From NCBI RefSeq assembly GCF_036320965.1, contig NC_092241.1, positions 25,198,986 through 25,262,985 on the forward strand: 64,000 bases of DNA, in the 5' to 3' direction. This document shows, one piece after another, positions 21,456 to 34,300 of the stretch. Within the stretch, counting starts at the first letter, position 1; each line of letters begins with the position of its first letter. The position numbers were made by a program, and so were the translations under genes. Under the pieces are notes generated by a model that did not search any database, had not been told where the DNA came from, and was given only the letters and a program-made list of their open reading frames with translations. Source of the DNA: Panulirus ornatus (taxonomy: Eukaryota; Arthropoda; Malacostraca; Decapoda; Palinuridae).

Positions 21456-21591
21456 ATGGTTATAGAAATGATATTAGCTGTTGTTTTGGGATGTTACATC
21501 GTTTCTTCTTTCATACTGTTCAAGTTCCCCATGTTATTACACAAGAAAAAGGATGTCAAGTTCGTTTGTAGACATATCAGTCACCGTGGAG
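21456..21591 (+). CDS. GDPD1: Glycerophosphodiester phosphodiesterase (GDPD1/GDPD3-like), exon 1
   Basis: ATG at 21456 opens 45 codons plus one base. A hydrophobic segment (residues about 6-22) follows a short N-terminus and is the membrane anchor expected of GDPD1-type lysophospholipase D enzymes. Then come FPMLLHKKKDVKF and CRHISHRG, where HRG holds the catalytic His of the GDPD family. The exon ends in a GTAAGT donor, in phase 1. The length before HRG (42 residues) and the motif order fit animal GDPD1 proteins as known to me. These enzymes hydrolyse lysophospholipids (for example lyso-PE or lysoplatelet-activating factor) to lysophosphatidic acid at membranes. GDPD3 is the alternative assignment. 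Confidence 0.85.
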
Positions 21592-21599
21592 GTAAGTGA

Positions 21600-23060
21600 C
21601 TCAGCCTAGCGATAAAGTGTCGGTATCTGCAATGCAGTATTTGTGCCAGGTACCGGGGTTGACCCACTTGACATTGCCTAAGGACTAGATAATTAAATAA
21701 TATACTATTTTGTAAGATATAGTTTCACTTACGATTCTTTTAATACTATAACTTCAAGGCTTTACCTTGAGAGTAATAACTGTTTGATATGCTTAGTTAT
21801 TTTATGAAGATCTGCAGAATAGGTTGAATATTTACTTTGAAGGCGTGATAGCACTAAAGCATGAATACACACGAAAATTATATCATTGATTTTTTCATCG
21901 TTTGTAAAACTCTGTTTCTCTTGCAGCAATCTCTCTAAAGAACAATTTGGTTAGGTTTCTTGGGTTGGAACAACGTATTATTTGGGTTGAAGACCTCATA
22001 GATTAGATTACCACATTAGGATAGGTTTCTTGGATGGTTTGTACAGTTATGTGATGGATTATTTAGGCTTATGCCTATCAACTGCCTGGGCTGTTAAGGC
22101 CATCAGCATTTAAGTTACATCCACCCACTAAAATCTTCGATACCTGAAGGTGCTAAAGTTATCTAAGACCGTGCACTTAAATAATATGAATGGCCCATCA
22201 GTATTACATTGATTTACTGGAAAACTAATCCATATTTTTTAGAAGACAGATTTTAGCAAAAATAATTGTTAAAAATTTCCATCATATGGCTGACAACAAA
22301 TATCTAGCTTTTGCTGTGTTCAGATTCTTTTAAGCTTTACTCAGCTTGTAAATTAATTCATATACTAATTCAAGGCCTACAGAACCTCAAGGAAATGCCT
22401 GGTAGATGTGTGTTATCAGCCAGCATCCTTCCTGTTGGTGGCATAATGTTTTTGTGCTGCAAAAGACTGAAATAGATCATATAACTTAAGTTGTCAGGTA
22501 TACAATTTCCCTACACTGACGAGGAACTAGTAAAATTTCTATTTGCTGGAAAAAATACCTTTTGAAGGAAGAGTCTGTTGCCTCTGTGCGTACGTCACAC
22601 CATGCACAGTCAACATCTCATGTGATCACCCATACACATTCCCTAATAATCATTTGAGAAAGAAATTTTGATCATCATTAACAAGAAATCATGTTCTTTT
22701 TTCTGCCCTTAGAAATAGATTCCCAGTTCTCTTGGATGTTCTTGTCCTGTAAGAACAAGTTTTTATTTTGTTTCTTAGGACAAAGTAGCATAAACTTAAG
22801 GCATTAAAGTTATCTGAAAGGTACAAAAATATATTTATAGCAATGTCAACTACTCTTATGTTTATGGGAAACACTGATTTAGCTACTTTAACCATCCCTT
22901 TGTTTTTTTCTTGAACCTTATGGTGGATTGTGACATCCACTAAACATGAATGCAGTGGTGCGTGTCCTCCATGACATAGAAAGTTTGCTTATAGGTAATA
23001 GATTACTAATTTCTTGTTTGGTGCTCTGAAATGGAAGTCACTTTTTGAATCATTATTTGT
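21600..23060. other. Intron sequence without recognised repeats
   Basis: No LINE, SINE or RNA gene is recognised and open frames are short. The text is AT-rich and non-repetitive in appearance. Confidence 0.5.
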
Positions 23061-23064
23061 TTTC

Positions 23065-23122
23065 ACTTTTCTTTTTTATTATCATTATTATCATTATTAT
23101 TTTCATTATTATTATTCTTTTA
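23065..23122. repeat. (ATT)n-like simple repeat at the family B 3' end
   Basis: Repeated TTATTATCATT units directly precede the family B 3' end. On the LINE strand this is an (AAT)n tail. Confidence 0.75.
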
Positions 23123-24335
23123 TGTTGAAGGCTCCAGTTATGGACAAAAATCCACATCAAGACTGGTCCTTTATTGAAATAGAGAAAATTATGAAACTGA
23201 AAAAAGAAGAGACAAGGGAAAGTATTTATGAATTTTTGAGAAAGTCAAATACCTGTCTTTTGAAATGTGCTAGGTCATATCTATTAAGAGAGACTCGAGA
23301 AGGTAGAGAGTTCCAGAGCTTCAATGTGTAGGGAAAGAAGCAGGTATCAAAACAGCCCACCCTTGACTTGCTGATGGCCACACAATAATTATGTGACACA
23401 GCAGCTTGCCAAGTATTGCATGGCCAAGCTAGTGGTGTGGGCACATGGGTAGCCAGCTCTCACGAGCAAAAACCAAAGTTATATCTCTAGAAGAGGGAAA
23501 GTGAACCAACACTGCAGCATAGGGCAAGGGGCTCAAGTTTAGAGGTTAGCCTGGAACAATTTATAAGGCAGATTGCTTTTGACACAACTCAGTCAAGAGC
23601 AGCACTCCATACAAGGACACATTAATCCCTTGTATAAATGGAGCACCTGTGCAGAAAAGTTTTGACATCTAAATAAGACACCCAGTTTCTTAGAGGCAGA
23701 CTTAGCTATTCCTGTAATGTGGGGTTTCCAAGTGTGTTTATTGAGTCAAGAGGTGTAATTACAGAACTGTCAAAGGAGAGGTGAGATTTGTAAGGAGTTT
23801 TTGATAGAGAGATGGGTAGAAACTGGTTTTTAGAGGCATTAAACTTAACTAGATTTCATCTACCCCACTGAGATATCCTGTCCAAGTCTGAGTTTATTGA
23901 GGAGGCTGTGTTAAGATGAGATGCAGATCGAGTGAGAGCAGTGGGAGCAGAATTTAAGGCTGTGGATGAATGTAGTGTTGAGTTGTCAGCATATGAGTGC
24001 ATTTGATTATATAGTGGAAGAGAGGAAATCATTTGAAAAAAGGAGAAAAGGTGTAGGGAACATGACAGAACCTTGAGGGACACTTCTGTTGATGGAGAAA
24101 AAGGGGGAAGGCTGATCCATCAGTAACCACAGAGATCGATCAACCACAGAGGAAGCTAGATATGAAAGATCAAAGTGAGGGAGGGGAGCTTAAAGATGAG
24201 ATCCAATGCCACACCCAGTTAAAAAGCCTTAGATATGTCAAGAGCAACTACACTTGACTCCCCAAAATTATTCAGGGATGATGACCAGACATTAGTTAGA
24301 TGGGAAAGAATATCATCAGTGGATCTTGCCTTACG
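23123..24335 (-). mobile_element. Family B (Jockey/CR1-like) LINE copy B2, 5'-truncated
   Basis: Reading the - strand from 24335: YGFRKARSTDDILSHLTNVW, then ESSVVALDISKAF (motif A), QMHSYADNSTLH (motif C region, ADN for ADD), LNTASSINSDLDRISQWGR, and at 23226-23444 the C-terminus FFPYTLKLWNSLPSRVSLNR with HFKRQVFDFL. The last block is the typical terminal region of Jockey/CR1-type LINEs. The 3' UTR matches 9757-9846. Decayed by frameshifts. Confidence 0.82.
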
Positions 24336-26383
24336 GAAGCCATACATTATGTATTTAACAAAGAACCCCACAGTTTCCCTATCTTTCGTAACCATCCTCA
24401 CTGTTGAATTATTTAATATAGAAAGATAAATGATATTGGTGCGAATGAAAATATCACATTTGTAATTCCCAGTATTTATACAGAACAACAAATTCATGAG
24501 AGTAGAGTGAAGATCCCAAATGCATGTCTTCTCTCAAATAAATTACCAGTGTTATTTAGCAAGTTTAGTAGCTATTTACTTTTCTTGCATTACATGGTAA
24601 AGTACCAGTATGGTGTTTCTGAAGAAACAGCTGTAGAAAGTGTTTTTTTTGGCAGTTCATGAGTTTAAGTTAACATCAAGACCATCAGTGAATATTGATT
24701 GGTTTTGATTTGTAACGCTTTTGCAGTGTTTAGAGAATACAGTGAGTTGCAGGGTTTGGTCTGGAGGATAATGTTTTATTTCATGATATCATCTCCCACA
24801 TTTTACACTTACATCAAAGGTGCATAATGCAGTGATTAGAAAAGGTCATACAATTCATTAAGCAGGGGGCATGATATTAGTTAAAGTTATGGATATAAGG
24901 GGAAAATTTGAGATTGATTAATGTGAAAGTATGTGAGTCATTTTTGAAAATTCAGCAGCACCTATTAAACTGTACATAACTTCCTTAGAGGTTAAAACTT
25001 GACTTTCAATACAGTATTCTAATTAAAATGAGCCAGACACCCTAGTTATTGATTATCACACCAACTGCAAACAGTTGTCAAAAAACAGACAACAGACCAA
25101 GCAACCTTTCTCATCACAGCCCAACCATTCCATGTGATCCACATTTGCTGATGACATCAATGTTGGTTTATTTCTATTCTTGGTCTCAGCTATTATGAGA
25201 GGTAAGGTGAGGTTATCGTAGAACTTATTGATCTCTGAAGAGTTCAACTTACTATTACCTAACTTTAGCCCATATTTAGACTGGTTAGTCACAAAACTCA
25301 CTTCATTTGATTTTGTGAAATGAAGAATGATACTCCTAATCATGCCCCATAACTCATAGTGTATTCTCTAAACCTGGTTTATCCATCATGTTCATCACCA
25401 GCCACATTTGGTGAACTAGTGACAAGTCTGTGAAGAAGTGAAGGTCTATGTTATACACTTTTGTTTGCCTTTTTATTGATTTTCTCAAGTAAAGTTACAA
25501 CCCTGTTTTACTATTTAATCCAATTTCTGATTCTTTACATAATCAATTATTTATGTTATAGTTCACTGTTTGTCCTTACATTATAACACATATTTCTCAC
25601 GATGGTAAATTTGGGCAGCTAATTGCCACAGGTGTGGTGAGCAACAAAATTCTGTTGGGCAGACCTTCTATAAGCACTTCACTTACACTACAGAATAAAA
25701 TCATGTAAGTTAGTCTTGATGCATGGTGGTTTGAAATGTTAATCACTGGTGCCAATTTTTTGCACCAATACTGATTTTAGAGTAGAATAAGATTGCTGAG
25801 TGTGATTGAGTATATAAGTGTCTAGAGAAAGATGTGATATTTTTATCTTTACCTGCTTATAAGTACTGTACCATTGATGAGATTTTGCCAGAAAAAGGAA
25901 GGGCTAACACATAATGTTTACCACATATCTTGGTTGATGAATAGTAGTTTCTCAAGGACTTCCATGTGGTTTTGTCAAGTATGTAATGATTAAGAAAATC
26001 ATTATAACTGACTTGGAAATTGAGAAAAACGTGTAAACATATCTTTCTTTTTTGCACAACTCTGGAATACTGTATGTACTAAGGGGGAATCAATCTTTAA
26101 AATAAGCACCACTGTTTTCAAATTCCAAAATGTGTGACTGGATGGTAAGCAACTGCTATATAAGGTTGCAGTAAGTCACTCCAAGAGCAGTGTTTGACAC
26201 AGTTGTCCCACATCTAAAAGTGGCGATACATATTATCAGTAGTAACACATTGGTTCTGGTGGCAAAGAGCTTTCCTATGGGTGATACTCCTAAGGAAAGG
26301 AGCCATACAAAAATATCTCTCCTTAGAGACATTTTTATTAACACTAAGTCTGATTTCAACAGGACATCCACTAATATGGGTGG
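24336..26383. other. Intron sequence without recognised feature
   Basis: Open frames such as the one at 25056-25343 on the - strand show no domain motif. No LINE or RNA gene is recognised. Confidence 0.5.
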
Positions 26384-26851
26384 CTGGAAATCCTCCCCTC
26401 TCTTGTTTTTTTTTTAATTTTCCAAAAGAAGGAATAGGGAAGGGCATCAGGTGAGGATATTCCCTCTAAGGCCCAGTTCTCTGTTCTTAACGCTACCTAG
26501 CTAATGCGGGAAATGGCAAATAGTATGCGGGGGTTGGAGTGAGTTGGAGCGATGTGGTGTGCTTGGGTCGACGTGGTGTCGGTGGCTTGAGCCGGGGCGT
26601 GTGGGGCGTTAGGGGTAAACCATGGAAAGTTCTGTGGGGCCTGGATGTGGAAAGGGAGCTGTGGTTTCGGTGCATTATTACATGACAGCTAGAGACTGAG
26701 TGTGAGCGAATGGGGCCTTTGTTGTCTTTTCCTAGCGCTACCTCACACACATGAGGGGGAAGGATGTTGTTATTCCATGTGTGGCGGGGTGGCGATGGGA
26801 ATGAGTAAGGGCAGACATTGTGAATTGTGTACATGGGTATATATGTATATG
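26384..26851 (+). repeat. Chimeric SINE/LINE unit, first copy of a 468-nt tandem duplication
   Basis: The first ~136 nt match the SINE-like repeat (CTGGAAATCCTCCCCTCTCT to GCGGGAAATGGCAAATAGTA). The next part matches the end of the family A ORF and its 3' UTR (from GGAGTGAGTTGGAGCGATGT). It breaks off at GTATATG, where the second unit starts. The first ~100 nt of the LINE part carry an excess of A-to-G changes (see findings). Confidence 0.85.
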
Positions 26852-27319
26852 CTGGAAATCCTCCCCTCTCTTGTTTTTTTTTTAATTTTCCAAAAGAAGG
26901 AATAGGGAAGGGCATCAGGTGAGGATATTCCCTCTAAGGCCCAGTTCTCTGTTCTTAACGCTACCTAGCTAATGCGGGAAATGGCAAATAGTATGCGGGG
27001 GTTGGAGTGAGTTGGAGCGATGTGGTGTGCTGGGGTCGACGTGGTGTCGGTGGCTTGAGCCGGGGCGTGTGGGGCGTTAGGGGTAAACCATGGAAAGTTC
27101 TGTGGGGCCTGGATGTGGAAAGGGAGCTGTGATTTCGGTGCATTATTACATGACAGCTAGAGACTGAGTGTGAGCGAATGGGGCCTTTGTTGTCTTTTCC
27201 TAGCGCTACCTCACACACATGAGGGGGAAGGATGTTGTTATTCCATGTGTGGCGGGGTGGCGATGGGAATGAGTAAGGGCAGACATTGTGAATTGTGTAC
27301 ATGGGTATATATGTATATG
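26852..27319 (+). repeat. Chimeric SINE/LINE unit, second copy of the 468-nt tandem duplication
   Basis: Nearly identical to 26384-26851 with the same length. Visible differences are an extra T near 26570 in the first unit, compensated by an extra T in the poly-T run here, and an A/G difference in GAGCTGTGRTTTCGG. The LINE 3' UTR continues beyond this unit to about 27412. Confidence 0.85.
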
Positions 27320-27412
27320 TGTGTGTGTGTGTATGTATGTATACGTTGAGATGTATAGGTGTGTATATGTGGTGTGTGTGGACGTGTATGTATATACATG
27401 TGTATGTGGGTG
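27320..27412 (+). mobile_element. Continuation of LINE 3' UTR after the duplicated unit
   Basis: GT-rich text, ACGTTGAGATGTATAGG and GACGTGTATGTATATACATG are family A 3' UTR. It stops at GTGGGTGG, where another copy begins inside its coding region; GGTGG is shared by both. Confidence 0.75.
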
Positions 27413-27908
27413 GTTTGATCGAGTAAGTAACGTAAGGGTAAGAGAGATGTGTGGAAATAAAAAGAGCGTGGTTGAGAGAGCAGAAGAGGGTGTTTTGAAA
27501 TGGTTTGGGCACATGGAGAGAATGAGTGAGGAAAGATTGACCAAGAGGATATATGTGTCGGAGGTGGAGGGAACGAGGAGAAGTGGGAGACCAAATTGGA
27601 GGTGGAAAGATGGAGTGAAAAAGATTTTGTGTGATTGGGGCCTGAACATGCAGGAGGGTGAAAGGAGGGCAAGGAATAGAGTGAATTGGATCAATGTGGT
27701 ATACCGGGGTTGACGTGCTGTCAGTGGATTGAATCAGGGCATGTGAAGCGTCTGGGGTAAACCATGGAAAGCTGTGTAGGTATGTATATTTGCGTGTGTG
27801 ACGTATGTATATACATGTGTATCTGGGTGGGTTGGGCCATTTCTTTCGTCTGTTTCCTTGCGCTACCTCGCAAACGCGGGAGACCGACAAAGCAAAAAAA
27901 AAAAAAGA
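27408..27908 (+). mobile_element. Family A LINE, short 3' UTR type, 5'-truncated
   Basis: It starts at GGTGGTTTGATCGAGTAAGT (RWFDRVSN) and carries the last ~95 codons of the C-terminal domain in an open frame (KWFGHMERMSEER, SGRPNWRWKDGVKK) to about 27713. A short-type 3' UTR and poly-A (27895-27906) follow. It lies tail to tail with the next, - strand, element. Confidence 0.85.
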
Positions 27909-27917
27909 AAATATATA

Positions 27918-30900
27918 TATTTATTATTATTATTATTATTTTGCTTTGTCGCTGTCTCCTGCGTTAGCAAGGTAGCGCAAGGAAACAGACGAAAGAATGG
28001 CCCAACCCACCCACATACACATGTATATGCATACACATCCACAGAGGCAAATATACATACCTATACATCTCAATGTAAACATATATATGCACCCACAGAC
28101 ATATACATATATACACATGTACATAATTCATACTGTCTGCCTTTATTTATTCCCATCGCCACTCCACCACACATGGAATAACAACACCCTCCCCCCTCAT
28201 GTGTGCGAGGTAGCGCTAGGAAAAGACAACAAAGGCCCCATTCGTTCACACTCAGTCTCTAGCTGTCATGTAATAATGCACCGAAACCACAGCTTCCTTT
28301 CCATATCCAGGCCCCACGGAACTTTCCATGGTTTACCCCAGACGCTTCACATGCCCTGGTTCAATCCATTCACAGCACATCCACCCCGGTATGCCACATC
28401 ATTCCAATTCACTCTATTCCTTGCACGCCTTTCACCCTCCTGCATGTTCAGGCCCTGATCACTCAAAATCTTTTTCACTCCATCTTTCTACCTCCAATTT
28501 TGGTCTCCCACTTCTCTTCATTCCCTCCACCTCTGACACATATATCCTCTTGGTCAATCTTTCCTTACTCATTCTCTCCATGTGACCAAACCATTTCAAA
28601 ACACCTTTTCTGCTCTCTCAACCTCACTCTTTTTATTTCCACACATCTCTATTACCCTATTATTACTCACTCGATCAAACCACCTCACACCACCTCAAAC
28701 ATCTCATTTCCAGCACATTCACCCTCCTGTGCACACCTTTATCCGTAGCCCATGCCTCGCAACCATACAACATTGTTGGAACCACTATTCCTTCGAACAT
28801 ACCCATTTTTGCATTCTGAGATAATGTACTCGACTTCCACACATTCTTCAAGGCTCTCAGAATTTTAACCCCCTCCCCCACCCTGTGATTCACTTCCGCT
28901 TCCATGGTTCCATCCGCTGCCAAATCCACTCCCAGATATCTAAAACACATCACTTCCTCCAGTTTTTCTCCATTCAAACTTAACTCCCAATTGACTTGAC
29001 CCTCACCCTACTGTACCTAATAACCTTGCTCTTATTCACATTTACCCTCAACTTTCTTCTTTCACACACTTTACCAAACTCAGTCACCAGCTTCTGCAGT
29101 TTCTAACATGAATCAGCCACCAGCACTGTATCATCAGCGAACAACAACTTACTCACTTCCCAAGCTCTCTCATCCACAACAGACTGCATACTCGCCCCTC
29201 TTTCCAAAACTCTTGCATTCACCTCCCTAACAACCCCATCCATAAACAAATTAAACAACCATGGAGACATCACACACCCCTGCCGCAAACCTACATTCAC
29301 TGAGAACCAATCACTTTCCTCTCTTCCTACACGTACACATGCCTTACATCCTCGATAAAAACTTTTCACTGCTTCTAACAACTTGCCTCCCACACCATAT
29401 ATTCTTAATACCTTCCACAGAGCATCTCTATCAACTCTATCATATGCCTTCTCCAGATCCATAAATGCTACATACAAATCCATTTGCTTTTCTAAGTATT
29501 TCTCACATACATTCTTCAAAGCAAACACCTAATCCACACATCCTCTACCACTTCTGAAACCACACTGCTCTTCCCCAGTCTGCCTTCACCCTCTCAATCA
29601 ATACCCTCCCATATAATTTACCAGGGAATACTCAACAAACTTATACCTCTTTAATTTGAGCACTCACTCTTATCCCCTTTGCCTTTATACAGTGGCGCTA
29701 TGCAAGCATTCTGCCAATCCTCAGGCACCTCACCATGAATCATACATACATTAAATAACCTTACCAACCAGTCAACAATACAGTCACCCCCTTTTTTAAT
29801 AAATTCCACTGCAATTCCATCCAAACCTGCAGCCTTGCTGGCTCTCATTTTCCCCAAAGCTTTTACTGCCTCTTCTCTGTTTACCAAATTATCTTCCCTA
29901 ACCCTCTCACTTTGAAACCACCTCGACCAAAACACCCTATATCTACCACTCTATCATCAAACACATTCAACAAACCTTCAAAATACTCACTCCATCTCCT
30001 TCTCTCATCACCACTACCTGTTATCACGTCCCCATTAGCCCCCTTCACTGAAGTTCCCATTTGTTCCCTTGTCTTACGCACTTTATTTACCTCCTTCCAA
30101 AGCATCTTTTTATTCTCCCTAAAATTTAATGATACTCTCTCACCCCTACTCTCATTTGCCCTCTTTTTCACCTCTTCCACCTTTCTCTTGACCTCCTGCC
30201 TCTTTCTTTTATACACTCATTTGCATTTTTTCCCTGCAAAAATCGTCCAAATGCCTCTCTCTTATCTTTCACTAATAATCTTACTTCTTCATCCCACCAC
30301 TCACCACCCTTTCTAATCTGCCCACCTTCCACGCTTCTCATGCCACAAGCATCTTTTGCACAAGCCATCACTGCTTCCCTAGATACATCCCATTCCTCCC
30401 CCACTTCACTTACCTCCTTTGTTCTCACCTTTCTCCATTCTTTACTCAGTCTCTCCTGGTACTTCCTGACACAAGTATCCTTCCCAAGCTCACTTACTCT
30501 CACCACTCTCTTCACCCCAACATTCTCTCTTCTTTTCTGAAAACCTCTACAAATCTTCACCTTCGCATCCACAAGATAATGATCAGACATCCCTTCAGTT
30601 GCACATTAACATCCAAAAGTCTCTCTTTCACATGCCTATCAATTACCATGTAATCCAATAATGCTCTCTGGCCATCTCTCTTACTTTCATACGTATACTT
30701 ATGTATATCTCTCTTTTTAAACCATGTATTCCCAATCACCAGTCCTTTTTCAGCACATAAATCTACAAGCTCTTCACCATTTCCATTTACAACACTGAAC
30801 ACCCTATGTCTACCAATTATTCCCTCAACTGCCACATTACTCACCTTTGCATTCAAATCACCCATCACTATAACCCGGTCTCGTGCATCAAAACCACTAA

Positions 30901-31345
30901 CACACTCATTCAGCTGCTTTCAAAACACTTGCCTCTCCTGATCTTTCTTCTCATGCCCAGGTGCATATCCACCAATAATCACCAATCTCTCACTATCCAC
31001 TTTCAGTTTTATCTCGAATTTACTTTCTTACATTCTATAACATACTCCCACCACTCCTGTTTCAGGAGTAGTGCTACTCCTCCCCTTGCTCTTGTCCTCT
31101 CACTTACCCCCGACTTTACGCCCAAGACATTCCCAAACCTCTCTTCCCTTTTACCCTTAAGCTTCGTTTCACTCAGAGCCAAATAATCCAGGTTCCTTTC
31201 CTCAAACATACTACCTGTCTCTCCTTTTTTCTCATCTTGGTTACATCGACACACATTTAGACACCCACTGCTCCCGTCCCCTTTAGTCGCCTTCTACGAC
31301 ACGTGAGGAATGCGTGGGAAGTATTTTTTCTCCCCTATCCCCAGG
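27918..31345 (-). mobile_element. Family A LINE copy X, full length, long 3' UTR
   Basis: Read on the - strand: 5' end CCTGGGGATAGGGGAG at about 31345, 5' UTR with a ~100-nt deletion, EN (31254-30168), linker (about 30216-29900), RT (29935-28980, with AFMDLEKAYDRVDR, LRQGCVMSPWLFNLFMD, LLFADDTVLVADS), C-terminal domain and long 3' UTR with a (TAA)n tail at 27920-27945. A likely target-site duplication AAATATATA is at 27909-27917 and 31346-31354, though it is low-complexity. The coding region has several frameshifts and stops. Confidence 0.88.
28390..31254 (-). pseudogene. EN-RT polyprotein remnant of copy X
   Basis: Pieces in order on the - strand: EN start with SETKLKGKREERF (31254-31009); EN middle MGDLNAKVSNVAVEG, DIHKYTYESKRDG (30868-30557); MSDHYLVDAK to the linker (30590-30168); linker to RT fingers (30216-29881, 29935-29651); RT palm with FADDTVL (29528-29103); motif E onward (28977-28675); C-terminal region to about 28390. 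Stops include one after CSN near 29651 and TAA replacing the Glu-Lys-Leu after VADSC near 29104. Confidence 0.82.
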
Positions 31346-34300
31346 AAATATATACACAGTAGGTACAGTAGGGTTGACGGCCAAGTCAATTGGGAGCTAA
31401 GTTTCAGTGGTGTAAAACTATAAGAAGTGAAGTGTTTTAGATGTCTGGGAGTGGATTTAGCAGCAGATTGAACCATGGAAGCGGAAGTGAATCATAGAGT
31501 GGAGGAGGGGGCGAAAGTTCTGGGAGCGTTGAAGAATGTGTGGAAGTTGAGAACATTATCTCGGAAAGCAAAAATGGGTATGTTTGAAGGAATAGTGGTT
31601 CCAACAATGTTATATGGTTGCCAGGGGTGGGCTATGGATAGAGTTGTGCAGAGTTGGGTAGATGTGCTGGAAATGAGATGCTTGAGGACAATATATGGTG
31701 TGAGGTGGTTTGAACGAGTAAGTAATAATAGGGTAAGAGAGATGTGTGGTAATAAAAAGAGTGTGGTTGAGGGAGCAGAAGAGGGTGTTTTGAAATAGTT
31801 TGGTCACACGGAGAGAATGAGTGAGGAAAGATTGACCAAGAGGATATATGTGTCAGAGGTGGAGGGAACGAGAAATGGGAGACCAAATTGGAGGTGGAAA
31901 GATGGAGTGAAAAAGATTTTGAGTGATCGGGGCCTGAACATGCAGGAGGGTGAAAGGCGTGCAAGGAATAGAGTGAATTGGAATGATGTGGTATACCAGG
32001 GTCAACGTACTGTCAGTGGATTGAACCAGGGCATGTGAAGCGTCTGGGGTAAACCATGGAAAGTTCTGTGGGGCCTGGATGTGGAAAGGGAGCTGTGGTT
32101 TCGGTGCATTATTACATGAGAGCTAGAGACTGAAAATGAATGAAAGTGGCTTGTGTTGTCTTTTCCTAGCACTACCTCTCACACATGAGGGGGGAGGGGG
32201 TGGTTATTTTCATGTGTGGTGAGGTGGCAATTGGAATGAATAACTGCAGACAGTATGAATTACGTGCATGTGTATATATGTATATGTCTGTGTGTGTATA
32301 TATATGTATACGTTTAGATGTATAGGTATGTATATATTGTGGATGTGTATGTATATACATATGTATGTGGGTGGGTTGGGCCATTCTTTCTCACCACTAT
32401 TCCTTCAAACATACCCATTTTTGCTTTCCGAGGTAATGTTCTCGACTTCCACACATTCTTCAACACTCCCAGAACTTTCGCCCCCTCATCCACCCTATGA
32501 TTCACTTCCACTTCCATGGTTCCATCCGCTGCCAACTCCCAGATATCTAAAACACTTTGCTTCCTCTGGTTTTTCTCCATTCAAACTTACCTCTCAATTC
32601 ACTTGTCCCTCAACCCTACTGTACCTAATAACCTTGCTCTTATACACATTTACTCTCAGCTTTCTTCTTTCACACACTTTACCAAACTCAGTCACCAGCC
32701 TCTGCAGTTTCTCACATGAATCAGCCACCAGCTCTGTATCATCAGTGAACAACAACTGACTCACTTCCCAAGCTCTCTCGTCCACAACAGACTGCATACT
32801 TGCCCCTCTTTCCGAAACTCTTGCATTCACCTCCCTAACAACCCCATCCATAAACAAATTAAACAACCATAGAGACCACACACCCCTGCCACAAACCTAC
32901 ATTCACTGACAACCAGTCACTTTCCTCTCTTCCTACACGTACACATGCCTTACATCCTCAATAAAACCTTTTCACTGTTTCTAACAACTTGCCTCCCACT
33001 CCATATATTCCCAATACCTTCCACAGCATCTCTATCAACTCTATCATATGCCTTCTCCAGATCCATAAATGCTACATACAAATCCGTTTGCTTTTCTAAG
33101 TATTTCTCACATACATTCTTCAAAGCAAACACCTGATCCACACATCCTCTACCACTTCTGAAACCACACTGCTCTTCCCCAATCTGATGCTCTGTACATG
33201 CCTTCACCTTCTTAGTCAATACCCTCCCATATAATTTCCCAGGAATACTCAACAAACTTATGCCTCTGTAATTTGAGCACTCACTTCTATCCCCTTTGCC
33301 TTTGTGAAATGGCTCTATGCAAGCATTCTACCAATCATCAGGCACCTCACCATGAGTCATACGTACATTGAATAACCTTACCAACCGGTCAACAATACAG
33401 TCACCCCTTTTTTAATAAATTCCACTGCAATACCATCCAAACCTGCTGCCTTGCCAGCTTTCATCTTCCGCAAAGCTTTTACTACCTCTTATCTTTTTAA
33501 TGAATCATTCTCCCTAACCCTCTCGCTTTGCACACCACTTTGACCAGAACATCCTATATCTGCCACTCTATAATCTCACACATTCAACAAACCTTCAAAA
33601 TACTCACTCCATCTTCTCACATCTCCACTACTTGTTATCACCTCCCCATTAGCTCCCTTCACTGAAGTTCCCATTGATATCTTTGTCTTACGCACTTTAT
33701 TTACCTCCTCCCAAAACATCTTTTTATTCTCCCTAAAATTTAATGATACTCTCTCACCCCAACTCTCATTTGCCCTCTTTTTCACCTCTTGAACCTTTCT
33801 CTTGACCTCCTGCCACTTTCTTTCATACATCTCCCACTCATTTGCATTTTTCCCTACAAAAATTGTCCAAATGCCTCTCTCTTCTCTTTCACTAATAATC
33901 TTACTTCTTCATCCCACCACTCACTACCCTTTCTAATCAACCCACCTCCCACTCTTCTCATGCCACAAGCATCTTTTGCGCAAGCTATCACTGCTTCCCT
34001 AAATACATCCCATTCTTCCCCCACTCCCCTTACCTCCTTTGTTCTCACCTTTTTCCATTCTGTACTCAGTCTCTCCTGGTACTTCCTCACACAAGTCTCC
34101 TTCCCAAGTTCTCTTACTCTCACCACTCTCTTCACCCCAACATTCTCTCTTCTTTTCTGAAAACCTCTACAAATCTTCACCATCGCCTCCACAAGATAAT
34201 GATCAGACATCCCTCCAGTTGCACCTCTCAGCACATTAACATCCAAAGGTCTCTCTTTCGCGCGCCTATCAATTAACACGTAATCCAATAACGCTCTCTG

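Noticed and set aside
25056..25343. 95-codon frame on the - strand
   Set aside because: No recognised motif, no supporting splice or start context, and not similar to the LINEs. Chance frame.
26961..27890. 309-codon open frame on the - strand
   Set aside because: It is the reverse complement of family A C-terminal and 3' UTR sequence, low-complexity His/Tyr/Thr/Pro-rich, without start context or known domain. It results from purine bias of the LINE sense strand. The same holds for similar frames opposite every copy.
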